NCBI GenBank assembly: GCA_026545225.1
Contig: CM048846.1
Coordinates: 83,655,270-83,719,269 of the forward strand
DNA length: 64,000 bases
Source of the DNA: Cornus controversa
Taxonomy: Eukaryota; Streptophyta; Magnoliopsida; Cornales; Cornaceae
Direction: 5' to 3'
Positions 21,195 through 32,860 of this stretch are shown one piece after another. Every line of letters starts with the position of its first letter. Position 1 is the stretch's first letter. The notes under the pieces are model-generated. The model ran no database searches. It was not told where the DNA came from and saw only the letters and a list, made by a program, of their open reading frames with translations. The position numbers and the translations under genes were made by a program.

Positions 21195-23700
21195 TTTCAG
21201 AATAGCAGTGCTTATTTTTGCTTTCAGGGGCTCCTTTTTACCTGGTGTAATAACAGAGGTGAGGGGAATACAATACTGGCGAGGTTAAAGAGAGGCTTGT
21301 GTATTTTTGAGTGGTCCCGAGCTATTCCTAACAATGCATTACATCACCTTTCAGTTCCGGAATTGGATCATAGAGTTCTACAGTTAGATTTCAATGAATC
21401 TTTGTCTAGGATTAAAAAACAATTTCATTGACACAAGATGGTTGAAAGAGAAGGGATTCAATCCACTTGTTAAACAGGTTTGGGAGGATTCATACAATGG
21501 TTCAGTCATGTTTGGTATTTTCCCAAAAGTTGAAATCATACAAGGCCAGATTGCGCACATGGAGTAGAAGTTCGTTCCAGAATTTGCAGGCTAGAATTAC
21601 AATGCTCCAAGATCAGTAGTCAAAGCTGAAAGAGTGTGAAGATGGGTTTGATAGGTGTGAATACATAGGAATAGAACGGGAGATGGCTGAGGTGTGGAGA
21701 GCAGAAGAAATGTATGGAAGCAGAAATCCTGCATTGCTTCGTTGAGGCATGTCACAACACTACCATGTACTTTCACCGGAAAGCTATGATTCGAAGGAAA
21801 AAGAATGCAATTTCAGGTATTTAAGACTCGGCAGGTAATTGGGTGGAGGGAGGCCGAAACTTATTACAGCCTCTCATGATTCTGGTTTTTAGGATATAGT
21901 ACAATGAAAGGTTACCCAAGAGACGAATTCGGAGTTGTTATGGGAGTGTTTGGAGGAACAGATTAAACTCTCCAATAGTGAAAAGGGCCCATTTAAGGCT
22001 CTGAGACCTAACGAATTTACTCCACTATTTTTTCATTCAAATTGGGAAAATGTTAATAAGGACTTAGTGGTGGGTTTTAATTATTGTTTTCACTCTGGAG
22101 TCTGGTCACCTATTGAGAAGCTTGAATCGCACAAATATTGTGTTGATTCCAAAGATTGAAAATACCACTTTCGTCAATTTCCTTGTGTAATGTCATGTAT
22201 AAGGGCGTTTTCAAAAGTGTTGGCCAATCAGGTATAGCCTCTCTTGCATTCACTAATTAGTGAGTTGAGTGATTTTATTCCTAAACGCTTGTTTCATGAT
22301 AACATTTTGTTAGCTCACGGGCCAATGCATAATTTGAAGAGGAGGAAAGAAATATTCAGTTATGTTGCTTTAAACCAGAATATGGCAAAGGCATATGATA
22401 GGCTGGTATAGGGTTTTATTCAGGGTATGCTAGAATGAATGGGGTTTACAGAACAGAATGCAAGGAGACCCTTTGTCTCCTTACCTTGTAGATGGGTGCC
22501 CCAAATCACCCATCTTTTGTTTTCTATCGATGCCTTGCTATGTTGCAGGTCTAATGTTTCTGAACCAAATTGTTTAAAGAACATTCTGAATCAGTAGGAA
22601 AAACTATCAGGTTAACTTGTTAATTATGAGATGTCAAGCATTTTCTTCAGTCCTCATTTGTCGAAACTGTTGAAAAATAATCTTAGAAAAATATTTCAAA
22701 TTCAAGACAATGGGTGGATAAATAAATATTTGGGTCTTCTATCGATAGTCGATAACTCCAAGCATGCATCTTTCGGTTTTTTGGAGGACAAGATCACAGC
22801 AACAGCCAACACTATTAAAGGTAAATTTTCTTTCTAAAGCTGAGATTTTAACTCAGTCAGTCCTCGCTTCTCTTCCAACATATGCTTTCAATGTTTTAAA
22901 ATCCTTGTGTGTAAAAAGATAGGTTAAGTTGATAATTTTTTGGTGGAATGGAAATGTGTATGGAGGGGAGATGAATTGGATTGGGTGGGATAAAATGTGT
23001 TGTTCTAAATCAGAAAGGGGTCTCAGTTTTAAGAACCTTGAAGCTTTTAACTTAGCATTTCTTGCTAAGTTAGCTAAGATGGTGTAGGTCAGAGATAATT
23101 CCTTGATTTTCAAGATTTTAAAGCAAAAGTACCTCCCAAATTCAACCTTTAATTTTTGGACTCTATTTGCGGTGCTAGGGCTTCATTGGTGTGGTGGAAT
23201 ATTTCCTCAACCAAATAAGTGATTCAGTTGGGTGTTCAATGGCGTGTGGCTAATTGTACAAGCATAAATTGCTCGTTTGACAATTGGCTACCTGATCGAG
23301 TTAAGCTTACTGTCACAACAAACTACAATGGTAGTTCATTGCATAAGGTGGCAGATTTGATTAGATCTTATTCTAATTGTTGGGATTCAAATATTGTGAA
23401 GGGCACATTAAATTAAAGGGATGTACAAATTGTTCTTCAGCTACCGTTGAGAGCGACTTCTTTTTTAACCTGGATGGCTCTTTTACTGTTCATAGTGCAT
23501 ATTAGGTGGCACCAAGGATTTTGCAAAAGAATCCAAGCTCTCAGCAGTCAGTTGGCAGCAGCCGTGTACAATAATTTTAGTGTAATGAGAAAGGTGTTTG
23601 CCAAGTGGGCTAGTAAGGCATAGAAAATCTCCAGTGGTGTAGGCGTTTTGCTGCTGCCAGATTCTCATTTTCTTTTCCGGCTTCCTTCTCACACTGAGGC
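21195..23700 (+). pseudogene. Decayed LINE (endonuclease to zf-RVT)
   Basis: Recognisable blocks run in the right order over 2.5 kb. FTWCNNRGEGNTILARLKR (from 21238) is the end of the endonuclease domain. W-EDSYNGS and EMAEVWRAEE (21480-21710) are the linker. CNVMYKGVFKSVGQ (about 22180) is a worn PISL-NV-YKI segment of reverse transcriptase. YLGLLSIVDNSKHASFGFLE (about 22720) is the YLGLPL block. LPTYAFNVLKSLC, FWWNG, SKSERGLSFKNLEAFNLAFL and KYLPNSTF follow (22870-23150), then WRVANCTSINCSFDNWLP (23240) and DGSFTVHSAY (about 23470). Stops and frameshifts are frequent, so it is long dead. Confidence 0.75.
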
Positions 23701-23709
23701 AATCAAAGT

Positions 23710-25346
23710 TTGAAGAAGGGCAGAAGGAGGTGGGGTGACGCCACCTTGCATATTGATGTGTGGAGTTTCAGGGTGGGTTGCTCTAGTGTGTTGGAAGAGA
23801 AAGGGAAAAGAAGACTGATCTTGTGGAGTCACTCATTTTTTGTGGCAGTCAAAGATTTATGTGGAGGTCTTTTGGAGGTTAAGGCTGATGAAAGAGTGGA
23901 CGCAGAGAAAGTGAGGATCACGGTCAAGACAGGAGGTTCATGTCCGTCGGCGATTTTCATTCACGATGACCGGTTGTGCTTCAAGGTAGCAATCTGGGAA
24001 GAAATTATGCCGGAGTTGGTTCCCACATCGGCAAGTCTCGTTGGTGAGGAAGATCGAGCTCTCGTGAAAGAGGCGAATTGGTGGGCAATGCAGAAGATGA
24101 GAGGAGAGAACTTTCAGAAGGTGCAGAACAGGAAGTTCGAGCAGGAAGACGAAGGCGTGGGATTGATGTGCGGGTGGAGTGGCAGGCAGTCTCCTACCCT
24201 CTCTTGGTTGGATAGATTTCTCCCATTCAAAGATTGGGAGAAGAAATTTCCAGATGTGGTTCAAGCGGCGCTGGCTAGACCTACCTCGGATCATATCCCT
24301 TTGGTCTTGGATTGTGGTGGCTTGCAGAAGAGGTGTTCTCCCTTTAGGTTTGAGAATATGTGGCTTCGGGGGGATGATGACTTCAAGGAGAAAGCGCGGG
24401 CTTGGTGGGAAGGGTATAGGGTGAGTGGCAGTCCTAGCTTCATTCTCGCAAGCAAGCTCCATTCTTTGAAGGAAGACATCAAAAGATGGAATAAGGAGGT
24501 TTTTGGTAATTTGGAATGGAGAAAAAATAGGGCTTTCTCAGAAATTACAGAGATTGATTGTTTAGAGGGATTGGGAGACCTCGAGGAGACGCAGAGGCAT
24601 GGGAGGGAGGAGTGTTAGGCAGAGATAGCAAAGATTGCCATATCGGAAGAGATTTTGTGGCGCCAAAAATCTAGGGCTTTGTGGCTTAAGGAGGGTGACA
24701 AAAATACGAGGTTTTTCCATAGACTTGCCAATGCTCATCGAAGGGGCAACCACGTTGAGAGGATCAAGGTTGAGGGGGTGTTGTTATGTCAGGAGGAGGA
24801 AGCGTGTAGGGGGAATGCTTCTTTCTATTAGAGATTGTACATGGAGAGTTCTAGTTGGAGACCTCAACTTGGGGGGTAGCACTTTGATTCGATTTCAGAG
24901 GAGGATAGAGATGGGTTGGAGAGGTCTTTCAGCGAAGAGGAAGTGCTGATGACGCTGAAATGTTGCAATGGGGACAAAGCTTTGGGTCCGGATGGTTTTA
25001 CCATGAGATTCTTCCTTGAGAGTTGGGAGGTGGTTAGGGGAGAGGTGATGGGTACTTTTTCATGTGTTTCATTCGCAGGGTCGGTTTGAAAAAGGCATGA
25101 ATGCTTCCTTCATTGCTCTTATTTCCAAGAAAGAGGAACTTCTAATGTTAGGGATTTTAGGCCTATTAGTTTGATGAGTTGTATTTACAAACTAATAACT
25201 AAATTCCTAGCCTTGAGGTTGAGGGGTGTCTTGGATGGAATTATTTCAGAATCCCAAAATGCTTTTGTCGATGGCCGTCGGATTTTGGATCCTACTCTTA
25301 TTGCTAGCGAGTGCATGGATTCAAGATTGAGCGTCGGGGTTCCTGT
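23710..25346 (+). pseudogene. Second LINE, internally deleted
   Basis: A 302-residue open frame (23713-24618) joins an ORF1-like N-terminal part (residues about 20-140, with GGLLEVK and VRITVKTGG as in DUF4283-type LINE proteins) directly to the end of an endonuclease domain (SPTLSWLDRFLPF, RPTSDHIPLVL with the catalytic His, FRFENMWL). Downstream frames give WRQKSRALWLKEGDKNTRFF (24660), GPDGFTMRFF (24987), FIALISKK (25110), [18 protein letters not shown] (25160) and [14 protein letters not shown] (25249), the first third of reverse transcriptase. Homology stops at about 25346, at a direct repeat. The ORF1-to-endonuclease join implies an internal deletion. Frameshifts occur after 24618. It is non-functional but younger than its neighbour. 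Confidence 0.75.
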
Positions 25347-25349
25347 TCT

Positions 25350-25507
25350 AAGGCCACGTGATGTGAAGAGCACCTGTCGAAATTTAAGTGGACTAAATCT
25401 TTTATGAATATACATCCATATGTCGAGTAGGAAAGGGGAATTGTAATTTTGGAGGAAGTTGCACAAGCTGTCACCGTGGATCGTTGTACTAAGGCCACGT
25501 GATGTGA
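25350..25507. repeat. Direct repeat containing a CACGTG box
   Basis: CTAAGGCCACGTGATGTGA occurs at about 25350 and again at about 25489, 139 bp apart. The first copy marks the exact point where LINE homology ends. CACGTG is also a plant G-box core, but no gene lies next to it. Confidence 0.7.
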
Positions 25508-26269
25508 TACAAACTGACATCACATGTTGGCTGCCATCTAGGAATATGTAAACCACAATGGAAGCAAAAAGTCTAATGGTCAAGCGTAAAATTGATTCAA
25601 AAATTTATAATGATACGCAGATCGCAAAGGAGCACACTAGCCAAAAGCATGACTATTAAATTAAGAAATTGTTTCAACTACAACTAACCACTTGATACAA
25701 GGTGAGACCAATAGATAAAGGGAAAAATAATTATTCAAGTTTCAAGGGAAGAAGACAAACCGTTCGACGAGCCAACCCACCAATCTAGCATGCCTATAAT
25801 CAAAACAAGTTAAGATGTAAGATACATCATACCAAATACTACAATAGTTCTAAAACAACTCTTAGATATAGCCATATACAAATTATGAACATCATATCAG
25901 TACAATTATTAATACAAGCCGCCAACAATGCAGAACAAAATTACAAGTGGAAACCAAAATTCCTAAACATCTCTCAATAGAACAGAAAAATGCTATAAAT
26001 CAATGTTGCAACAATAAAAATCCAAATCTATTGTATATCATTATAGTAGTGAAGGATTAAATCCAATGTATTAACAAGAAAGAGGAATAAATAAAAACCA
26101 AAACAGAAGGAGAAGAAGAAGGTGTCGTACGTACCAGTCACGAAACCAAACCCTGCCACTTTCCTCTTCTTCGTCCCTTTTCTTTTCACCAAAGATAAAT
26201 CCTTACTCTTATTGTATCTCACCCACTTAACTCTTTTTCATTTTAATATACTGGGCCAGCCCAATATTT
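25508..26269. other. Intergenic stretch, no gene seen
   Basis: AT-rich, non-coding; short ORFs only. A purine-rich tract lies at 26078-26122. Confidence 0.35.
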
Positions 26270-26487
26270 TCCTTTTTTACCCTTTATTGTAGGTCTAGCC
26301 CACATTCAGAAGATCTAACCCAATCCTCAGAGGCCCAGAAATAAACTTGATGACGTTGGTCATGAATTCACAGGCTCTTCCGCTAGTGTTGGACATTCAT
26401 TCATTAATATTAGTCTTGGACACTGTGTCTCAAAAAGTTTTTTCATTCTACTATTACAGTTGTCATGCTATGGTAATTGCACATTTG
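26270..26487 (+). repeat. Local duplication, copy 1 (empty site)
   Basis: It shares the words ACCCTTTATTGTAGGTCTAG, CTAACCCAATCCTCA, TTGGTC, TCATTAATATTAG and GTTGTCATGCTATGG, in order, with 26742-27462. At 26401-26409 it carries an uninterrupted TCATTAATA where copy 2 holds a MITE. Confidence 0.6.
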
Positions 26488-26741
26488 TAGAATAAACTAT
26501 TCCTGGCCGAAAACTCATATTTTGCTTCTTTTTTTTAAATAAAAATAAAAATTATTTGCATGTAAATAAAATTTCTGTTCGATTTTTTTGTGTAGAGGAA
26601 AATAAATTTATCATCAATCATTATTTAAAGCCTCAGCATATTAAGTCTTTGTCCAAAAAAATGTTTACAATGCAACTAAGAAGAGAGAGAACGAAAATAA
26701 AAAACATAAAAAGAGAATTATGAACCTTTTTTTAATTGTTT

Positions 26742-27462
26742 ACCTTTTTTACCCTCCATTGTAGGTCTAGCCCAATAGCCACACACATCACACATTCACA
26801 AGGTCTCTAACCCAATCCTCATGAGCACAAAATTTAAAGCCTGGAAACACAATCTATTAGGAAAAAAGAAGTTCATTGCAAAATAAACTCTTTTTTTATT
26901 ATTATTTTTGCATATTATATATCCCTCTAAGAAGCCTATTTGTCCAACAACTCTCCAACTTGTTCTTCGAATTTTATGGTATTATTTTTACTTTTTTTTT
27001 ATAAATATTTTGTTTTTTCACCTATTGAATTGTTAAATTTAAATAGTCAATTTAGTATAAAAAAAAAACACTCATTGGAGCACTAATGTCCCACTCACTG
27101 TAGAGGAGGAGAATGAACTTCATGATATTGGTCTCGAACTCATAGGTTATCCCACTGGCGTTCATTTATTAATAGAGAAATGCTAAACGTCATGAAATTA
27201 TTTCATGAATTTTATCATAAATGATGTGGTAGGTAACGTGGAGAGTTAGTATTGGTGAGATTCGGTGATAATATCATTGGACTTTGTGTATGGGGGAATT
27301 CCACCAATACTAACTCTCCACGTTACCTGCCACATCATTTGTGATACAAATTCATGAAATAATTTCATGATGTGTAGCATTGCTCTTATTAATATTAGCC
27401 TTGAATAATCTATCGTAAAAAGTTTTCTGACTCTACTATTACAATTGTCATGCTATGGAAAT
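26742..27462 (+). repeat. Local duplication, copy 2 (carries MITE)
   Basis: Partner of 26270-26487. It is longer because of about 250 bp of extra AT-rich sequence after CCTCATGAGC and the 211-bp MITE at 27175. Confidence 0.6.
27175..27385. mobile_element. Mutator-type MITE with 9-bp target duplication
   Basis: It starts GAGAAATGCTA and ends TAGCATTGCTC. The 9-bp repeat TTATTAATA flanks it at 27166-27174 and 27386-27394. The two halves form a long imperfect hairpin of about 80 bp per arm (shared words ATTTCATGAAT, ACGTGGAGAGTTAGTATTGG). A 9-bp duplication is typical of Mutator-superfamily insertion. Confidence 0.85.
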
Positions 27463-27469
27463 TCTTAAT

Positions 27470-28560
27470 TATTCTTAACTCTGAAATAACAAAACAATAA
27501 TTAAAATTTTTGCATAATAAAAAATTTATGGAACATATTACATTAATTCTAAAATTTGGCATTAGTTTGATTACATTTTTTTTTGGATCAATTTCAAAAA
27601 CAAATTTCAATTTTGGTGTCATCATTACTTTACTTGCTTTATGTGTTTGGTTAATTTTAATTGGACTTAAAATTGAATCAATTTAAAAAATTAAGCAAAT
27701 GAATGAGTAAACCTAGTACCCCTCTAGATTTCAAATTTTCATTTGAACTTTTGATGTTTAATTCCCAATGCTTCTTCGACTCCATAACCTATGAAGTAGT
27801 AAGAAGAGGTCAGCATTGGACAGCTAAGTAAGAAATTAACACTTATTTCATAGTCTAAGTGTTCACAAGAAAACAGTTTTCCATACAAGTAACCTATTAA
27901 TTTCTTTGTATCAAAATTACAATTATTGTCAATCATATTTTACCAACTAACCATTCTCATGCATGTGGCATGCGACTTTTGAAGACATCCATTTTGCAAT
28001 TATTATTGTCATTATTTTTTTACCAACCAATCATTCTCTTGCATGTGTTACGTGACTTTTTAAGACATCTCTTATCAATGAGGTGAGCTCTACATTGTTG
28101 TTGCATTTCACATACAAAAGGAATCGACATCACCTACTTCAACACAGAATGATTGATTTGTCACCAATTCATAGTTCCAAAGTCATATACATAATTTATA
28201 TATTTTCTTGTTCATATGAAATCTCTCCAACACTCCCCTCCCCCTCTATATATATATAGATATATTTGTTTTAATGTTAAATTCATAATATATTTATTAC
28301 TAGAATCCTATTGTGTTGAGTTACCTTCCATGAATTTATGTCTAATGATAGCAAAAAAGTCTAATAATCAACTATAGTGGTGGAGTGTTTCAAACCTCAT
28401 AATCCCTCCTCTTAAAATATGAGCTCGGATTTTAATTGAAGCAACTTTTCTCCCGTTTGATTAGCTAAGCATTTTTCAAACTCCCATCTTCTATGTCGCC
28501 AGTATTTCTTTAGATACTTAGCTTTCTACGCCTAGTTAGTTTGCTACTCAAGACGAGCTT
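27470..28560. other. Intergenic stretch, no gene seen
   Basis: AT-rich, non-coding. A pair of similar phrases containing CATTCTC-TGCATGTG and TGCGACTTTTGAAGACATC / GTGACTTTTTAAGACATC occurs around 27950 and 28030, a small diverged tandem duplication. An AT microsatellite lies at 28246-28264. Confidence 0.35.
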
Positions 28561-28564
28561 CGTG

Positions 28565-28870
28565 TCACCAAGTAAACTGTCCAACAATACTCCTTGATAT
28601 GAGCCTAAACTATCTGAAATGTTCCTTGATATGAGCCTAAATTGTCTTCAAATTTCAAACCCATCCATGCTCAACTCAAGTTTGGACTACTTTCAAGCCT
28701 TCACCAAATTAGAGAAGATAAAACTAACAACGCTTCTTGACGTTAGTCTAAACTATCTTCAAAATATAAATGCAAGCAAATGTTACTTGACAAGATCTTA
28801 AACTGTCTACAATACTCCTTGACACGAGTCTAAACTGTCTACAACGCTCCTTGATACGAGTTTAACATTT
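28565..28870. repeat. Degenerate minisatellite (CTTGA-ACGAG-CTAAACTGTC)
   Basis: At least six irregular copies of a 25-50 bp unit resembling CTCCTTGATACGAGTCTAAA. The copies vary in length and sequence. Confidence 0.6.
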
Positions 28871-28989
28871 CTATGAGTTCTAAAAAGTCCAAGCTCTTCA
28901 AGTGAAGCATGGACTGCTCCAAGCAGCCTTTTCTCGAATCAAGATAAAGCTCGTCTTTAAGGCAATTGCTGAATCACACTTGTGCAAAC

Positions 28990-29612
28990 CGCCAAACTGC
29001 AACCACATTTCAGTCAAGGCTTTGCTGGTGACCAATGATACAAGGCCATTCCAGTGTCATTAAACCAATCAGATTGTAGTCAGGGCTTGTAATCAAACCC
29101 CCCGCGAGTGACCAAGAATGCTGGAGAAGCCAGGTATGATAAATCAATCAGTTTGCAGTCGAGCATCTGCGGTCTTACAGTTAGGGACTCTATTGCTGGA
29201 AAGATGCACAAAGTACAAAAGGCTATTAATTGGTTGGTGCTAGAACTCCATGGTTGACTATATATATAAAATAAGTCTAGTGGAGGTAAACCGATGGGAT
29301 TGCAGTAGAGACTTCGAGGGTGACAAGTGGTACTAAACAAATCTAGTGTAGGTAACCCGATCAAATTGCAGTCGAGGCTTCTCAGCTAACCAGTGATACA
29401 AGGGGAGTCTAATTTAGGTAAACTGACCAGATTGCGATTAGGGCTTGTAATCAGACCCACACAGATGACCAGAAACACTAGACAAGCTATTACAGTATAC
29501 CGATCTAATTGCAGTCAAGCCCAGAAACACTAGACAAGCCAAGGTACAATAAATCGATCAGAGTGTAGTCGAGCCTCCGCGGGTGACCAAGAACACTAAA
29601 CAAGCTAAGTGT
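28990..29612. repeat. Degenerate minisatellite (GACCAAGAACACTAG)
   Basis: Seven or more irregular copies of a 70-100 bp unit containing CGATCAGATTGCAGTCGAGG and TGACCAAGAACACTAGACAA words. It may be one system with the preceding minisatellite. ORFs here are repeat artefacts. Confidence 0.65.
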
Positions 29613-29619
29613 TAGAAAT

Positions 29620-30700
29620 GAATTAGGTTGCAATTGTGCCTTCCTTCAATGCTTTTGCTTCACATACATGTAACTTGTTTAAACTCTTTAATTTTCTGCT
29701 TGTCCAAAGGAGAGAGAGAAAAAAAACGGAATGGTGGACATTAAAAAGAAAAGAGTAGTGAACAAAACAATGTAAGAGAAAGTTGTTGATGGTGTTGGGT
29801 TGTCTCATAGTTGTGAGCACTGCAAGTCCATATATATATTTTCTGCAAAGTAAAAAATGAAAAAAAAAAAAAAACCATTGTGATTGAATTTTTTTTCTGC
29901 TGTACATGCAATGGTCCATGGAGCAGTTTCGAACAAGATCATCTGCACATTTTCTTCCTTTTTTGCATTTTCAGCTTCTAAAAGTACAAGAAGTACACAT
30001 CTCTTGCGCCTCAATCAGCCATGATCATAACCCCAAAGGCTAGACAATAAACCAGTCATTGATGGTAATCAATAGCCGCTTCAGGGCTGGGATGCAATGC
30101 ACAAACCTCATGTGTGTGTGTATTATGAGTGGCACTTCCATAAGGATTTGGAGTTTGTTAGGCAGAGATGGAGGATAATTGATTCCTGCTCCGCTAGACC
30201 GAATTATACCTTCAGTTGAATATATTAAGAGTGCATGGTGCACTTGATATCAACATCCTTTGGGTACTGAATGTACTCTGATCGTTCTCTTTTAAGTATA
30301 TTAATGAAATTCTAGAATCAGTACGATGTTAAAGATATATTGGTTTATATATATATATATATATATGATTCATATATATTGTATAATTGATGTTATTGTT
30401 GAAATGTAGATCGTTAACCGTCTTATATACTCCTATTAAAGAAGCTGGTGGAGACATTGACATATACTGGCTCTGCTTGGAGGTTATCCTCAAAGGGGTA
30501 CATTTCTCTAGACTCGACTCTTTTTTTTTGGTTGAGATTGATGATGGAGAATTAATACCGACCCATGACATATACTGAAGAACTTTATGTCATTTTAAGG
30601 TTTTTTTTGTATACAAGAACATTTGTATGTTTCGAACACATTTTTCCAAAATCAAAAACTAAATTTACCATTATTTCATTTAAGTTGATGGCAATGCATC
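29620..30700. other. Intergenic stretch, no gene seen
   Basis: Non-coding. A poly(A) run near 29859-29873 and AT microsatellites near 29828 and 30345 are the only structure noted. Confidence 0.35.
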
Positions 30701-30950
30701 TAACAAAAGCACATCAAGTAGAATCCATAAATTAAAATCAAGATGGAAATGAACCAATCAACTACTATTGCCAAGAGATAATAGCAAGTCTAAATCACAA
30801 TTACTGAGAGATCAAAGGGAAATTTCAAGTACTAGTTCAACAGAGGTTTCTGATGTTCACCAAAAGAAAAGGTTTGTGGTCAAAGTGACCTTACAAAAGA
30901 AACAGTAGATGTGCAAAAAAGTATCTTTTCACATAATGAAATGCTGATAC

Positions 30951-31827
30951 CTATTGAATTAAACTGGGAACCACAGAATTATAATGCTCACCGAGACCAA
31001 ATGCATGCCTGTGGTATGATAACATAATACTTGGATTAGATGAACCTGTCCCGCTCTCAGATTTATACTCCTTGCCCATCTCCACGTCGGGGAAGGATCC
31101 TGAAAATATCATGATATGCTTCTTCAGGCAATGAGTTAAAGCACCGAGCTCCAGTTGTCCTCCCCACGCTGCAGTTGACTCCACTTCTCTACAGTAATTC
31201 TCAAACCTCTCTGTAAGAGAATCATCAGAATCTCCATCTGTTATATTCTCTGACAAGAAAAAGGGGAGAAAATCAGATGCATGTTTCCTCATATGAGCAG
31301 CCACCATTTCTCGAAGTTCTTGGTACGTGTAAGGAGAAGAACCTCCAGAGAGGAGGCCCAGCTGATCCTCAACAGCACGATAGAGGCAGTGCCCATCTGG
31401 CTTTATCTCGTTGATAGTCAATCCAAGGGGTTCAAGCTTTCTTTCCAATTTTTCATTTTCAATCATTCGGTCACTAACGATGTTGCCCTGTTCTTCCTGT
31501 ATTCTTTGCTCTCTCGCTGCTTCTTGTTGAGCTCTTTTCTCACGCCTCTTCACACTCTTACTGGGCTTTGAATGGTCAGCTTGACTGGTAACAGAAACCC
31601 CTGCTATGGCCTTCACCAAATTGTCAAGGTTACCTTTCTCCTTGCCATTGCTACTGCTATAACCTAAGGAAGCAAGTTCCTCTGTATGTTTTTCTTTGAG
31701 ATTTGCAGAAAGTTTAGAGATCTCTTCTTCGACCTGCTTCTTCTTAGCTTTCTGTTCAGCTTTGCTGCCTTTAGCTGCTGCCTTTTTCATTGCAACTTCC
31801 TTGTTCTGAAGCTGGGAAATCTCATTC
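30951..31827 (-). CDS. OTU5: OTU-domain deubiquitinase (OTU5-type), exon 2
   Basis: Main exon of an ovarian-tumour (OTU) cysteine protease, residues 35-326 of 326. The first part is a Lys/Glu-rich coiled coil (about 35-150), as in OTUD6 proteins. The OTU fold follows: [14 protein letters not shown] holds the catalytic Cys at residue 182, and GEHYNSV near the C-terminus holds the catalytic His at 316. The DGHC form (instead of DGNC) and the terminal GLGEHYNSV are typical of animal OTUD6 and Arabidopsis OTU5 (At3g62940, about 332 residues). Family role: removal of ubiquitin from protein conjugates. The acceptor is TTTGCAG at 31828; the stop TAG is at 30951-30953. No disabling mutation is seen. 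Confidence 0.93.
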
Positions 31828-31997
31828 CTGCAAATGCATTAACATCATTATGAATTGAATCATAGAACTCAAGACTTCCAACACTCAAGAGAATTGCCCT
31901 ATATATATTATGGACTTAAATTCTTTGAAAATTTTGAATCTATTTCTTTTTCCAAACAATTCTTCTAAAATGCAAAGACAAGAAATCGATACATCAC

Positions 31998-32101
31998 CTG
32001 TGCCTAGAAAGCATCTCATCACGAGTTTCTTGTTTCTCCTGAGGCGTTCTTCCTCCAAAATCTTCAGAGTTCTTGTCCTCGACTGCTTGGGCATCCTCCA
32101 T
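31998..32101 (-). CDS. OTU5: OTU-domain deubiquitinase (OTU5-type), exon 1
   Basis: First coding exon: ATG at 32101-32099, 34 codons plus AG (MEDAQAVEDKNSEDFGGRTP onward), ending CACAG|GTGATG. Splicing over the 170-bp intron (31828-31997) gives [20 protein letters not shown], a continuous heptad-like helix that fits the OTUD6 N-terminus. An alternative in-line ATG at 32094 lies in a different frame and is not used. Eleven bases above the ATG is another splice acceptor (TTTACAG|GGTTTC), so the leader is spliced and at least one non-coding exon lies upstream. Confidence 0.88.
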
Positions 32102-32112
32102 TTAGAAACCCT
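32102..32112 (-). other. OTU5 leader exon end and 3' splice site
   Basis: The minus strand reads ATTTACAG|GGTTTCTAAATGGAG. The acceptor AG is followed by a short leader segment and then the start codon, which shows that a 5'UTR intron precedes the gene. Confidence 0.55.
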
Positions 32113-32860
32113 GTAAATGAGATCAAAAATAATTCAGGGAACAGAGTCTAGGTTTTCCAATGTAGATAAGCTAAAGACTTATAGTGTAATTCTCTTTCCT
32201 GCAGAATGAGAGGGAAAAAAGTCCTCTCCTCTTCTTTTGGCACGGCCTAAAGTTCTACATTGCGCTGACCCCTATCGCATAAAAGAAAATAAAAACAAAC
32301 CTTGGCTGCATGTACAATTCACTCACTTTTAAATCAGTTAAGTCCTAAATCAGACTCTGAGACCCTAGATTCCATAATAGCATTCCGTCCATCAGTTTCT
32401 TTATTTGTAAATTATGAATTGTAATCCAACGAATAGTATACTCCATTTTCTAAGTTATCTGAAATTAACTATCCATTTAGTTGCACTCAGACATATTAAA
32501 TATGCATATATATATATATATATGTATGTATGTACAAACACTAAATTCTCACTGAATCCTAATGCTCTGGCCTTCAGTTTGTCTATAAGCAGCAACACTA
32601 TCCATGCAGATTCCAAAAGTATGCAGTAAAAATTACATGCTCATGGAGCAACATGACCTTGTAACAACATGCTCCTATTGATGCTAACATCCGAGTAAAA
32701 ATTACTGAATATTCTGCAATCTGTCATGTTCAATAAAAGTCCCCCAAAACACCACAAAAGTGGTTATCATAATAAGGTAAAAGATGATTAGTTGCTGCTC
32801 ACTCCAAGAGGACTCAGAATATGAAGTTAAATTGTCAAACCAAAAAGAGAGACAAGTATA

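Noticed and set aside
23938-24462. 174-codon minus frame
   Set aside because: Antisense shadow of the LINE frame on +.
25185-25583. 132-codon minus frame
   Set aside because: Antisense of LINE reverse transcriptase.
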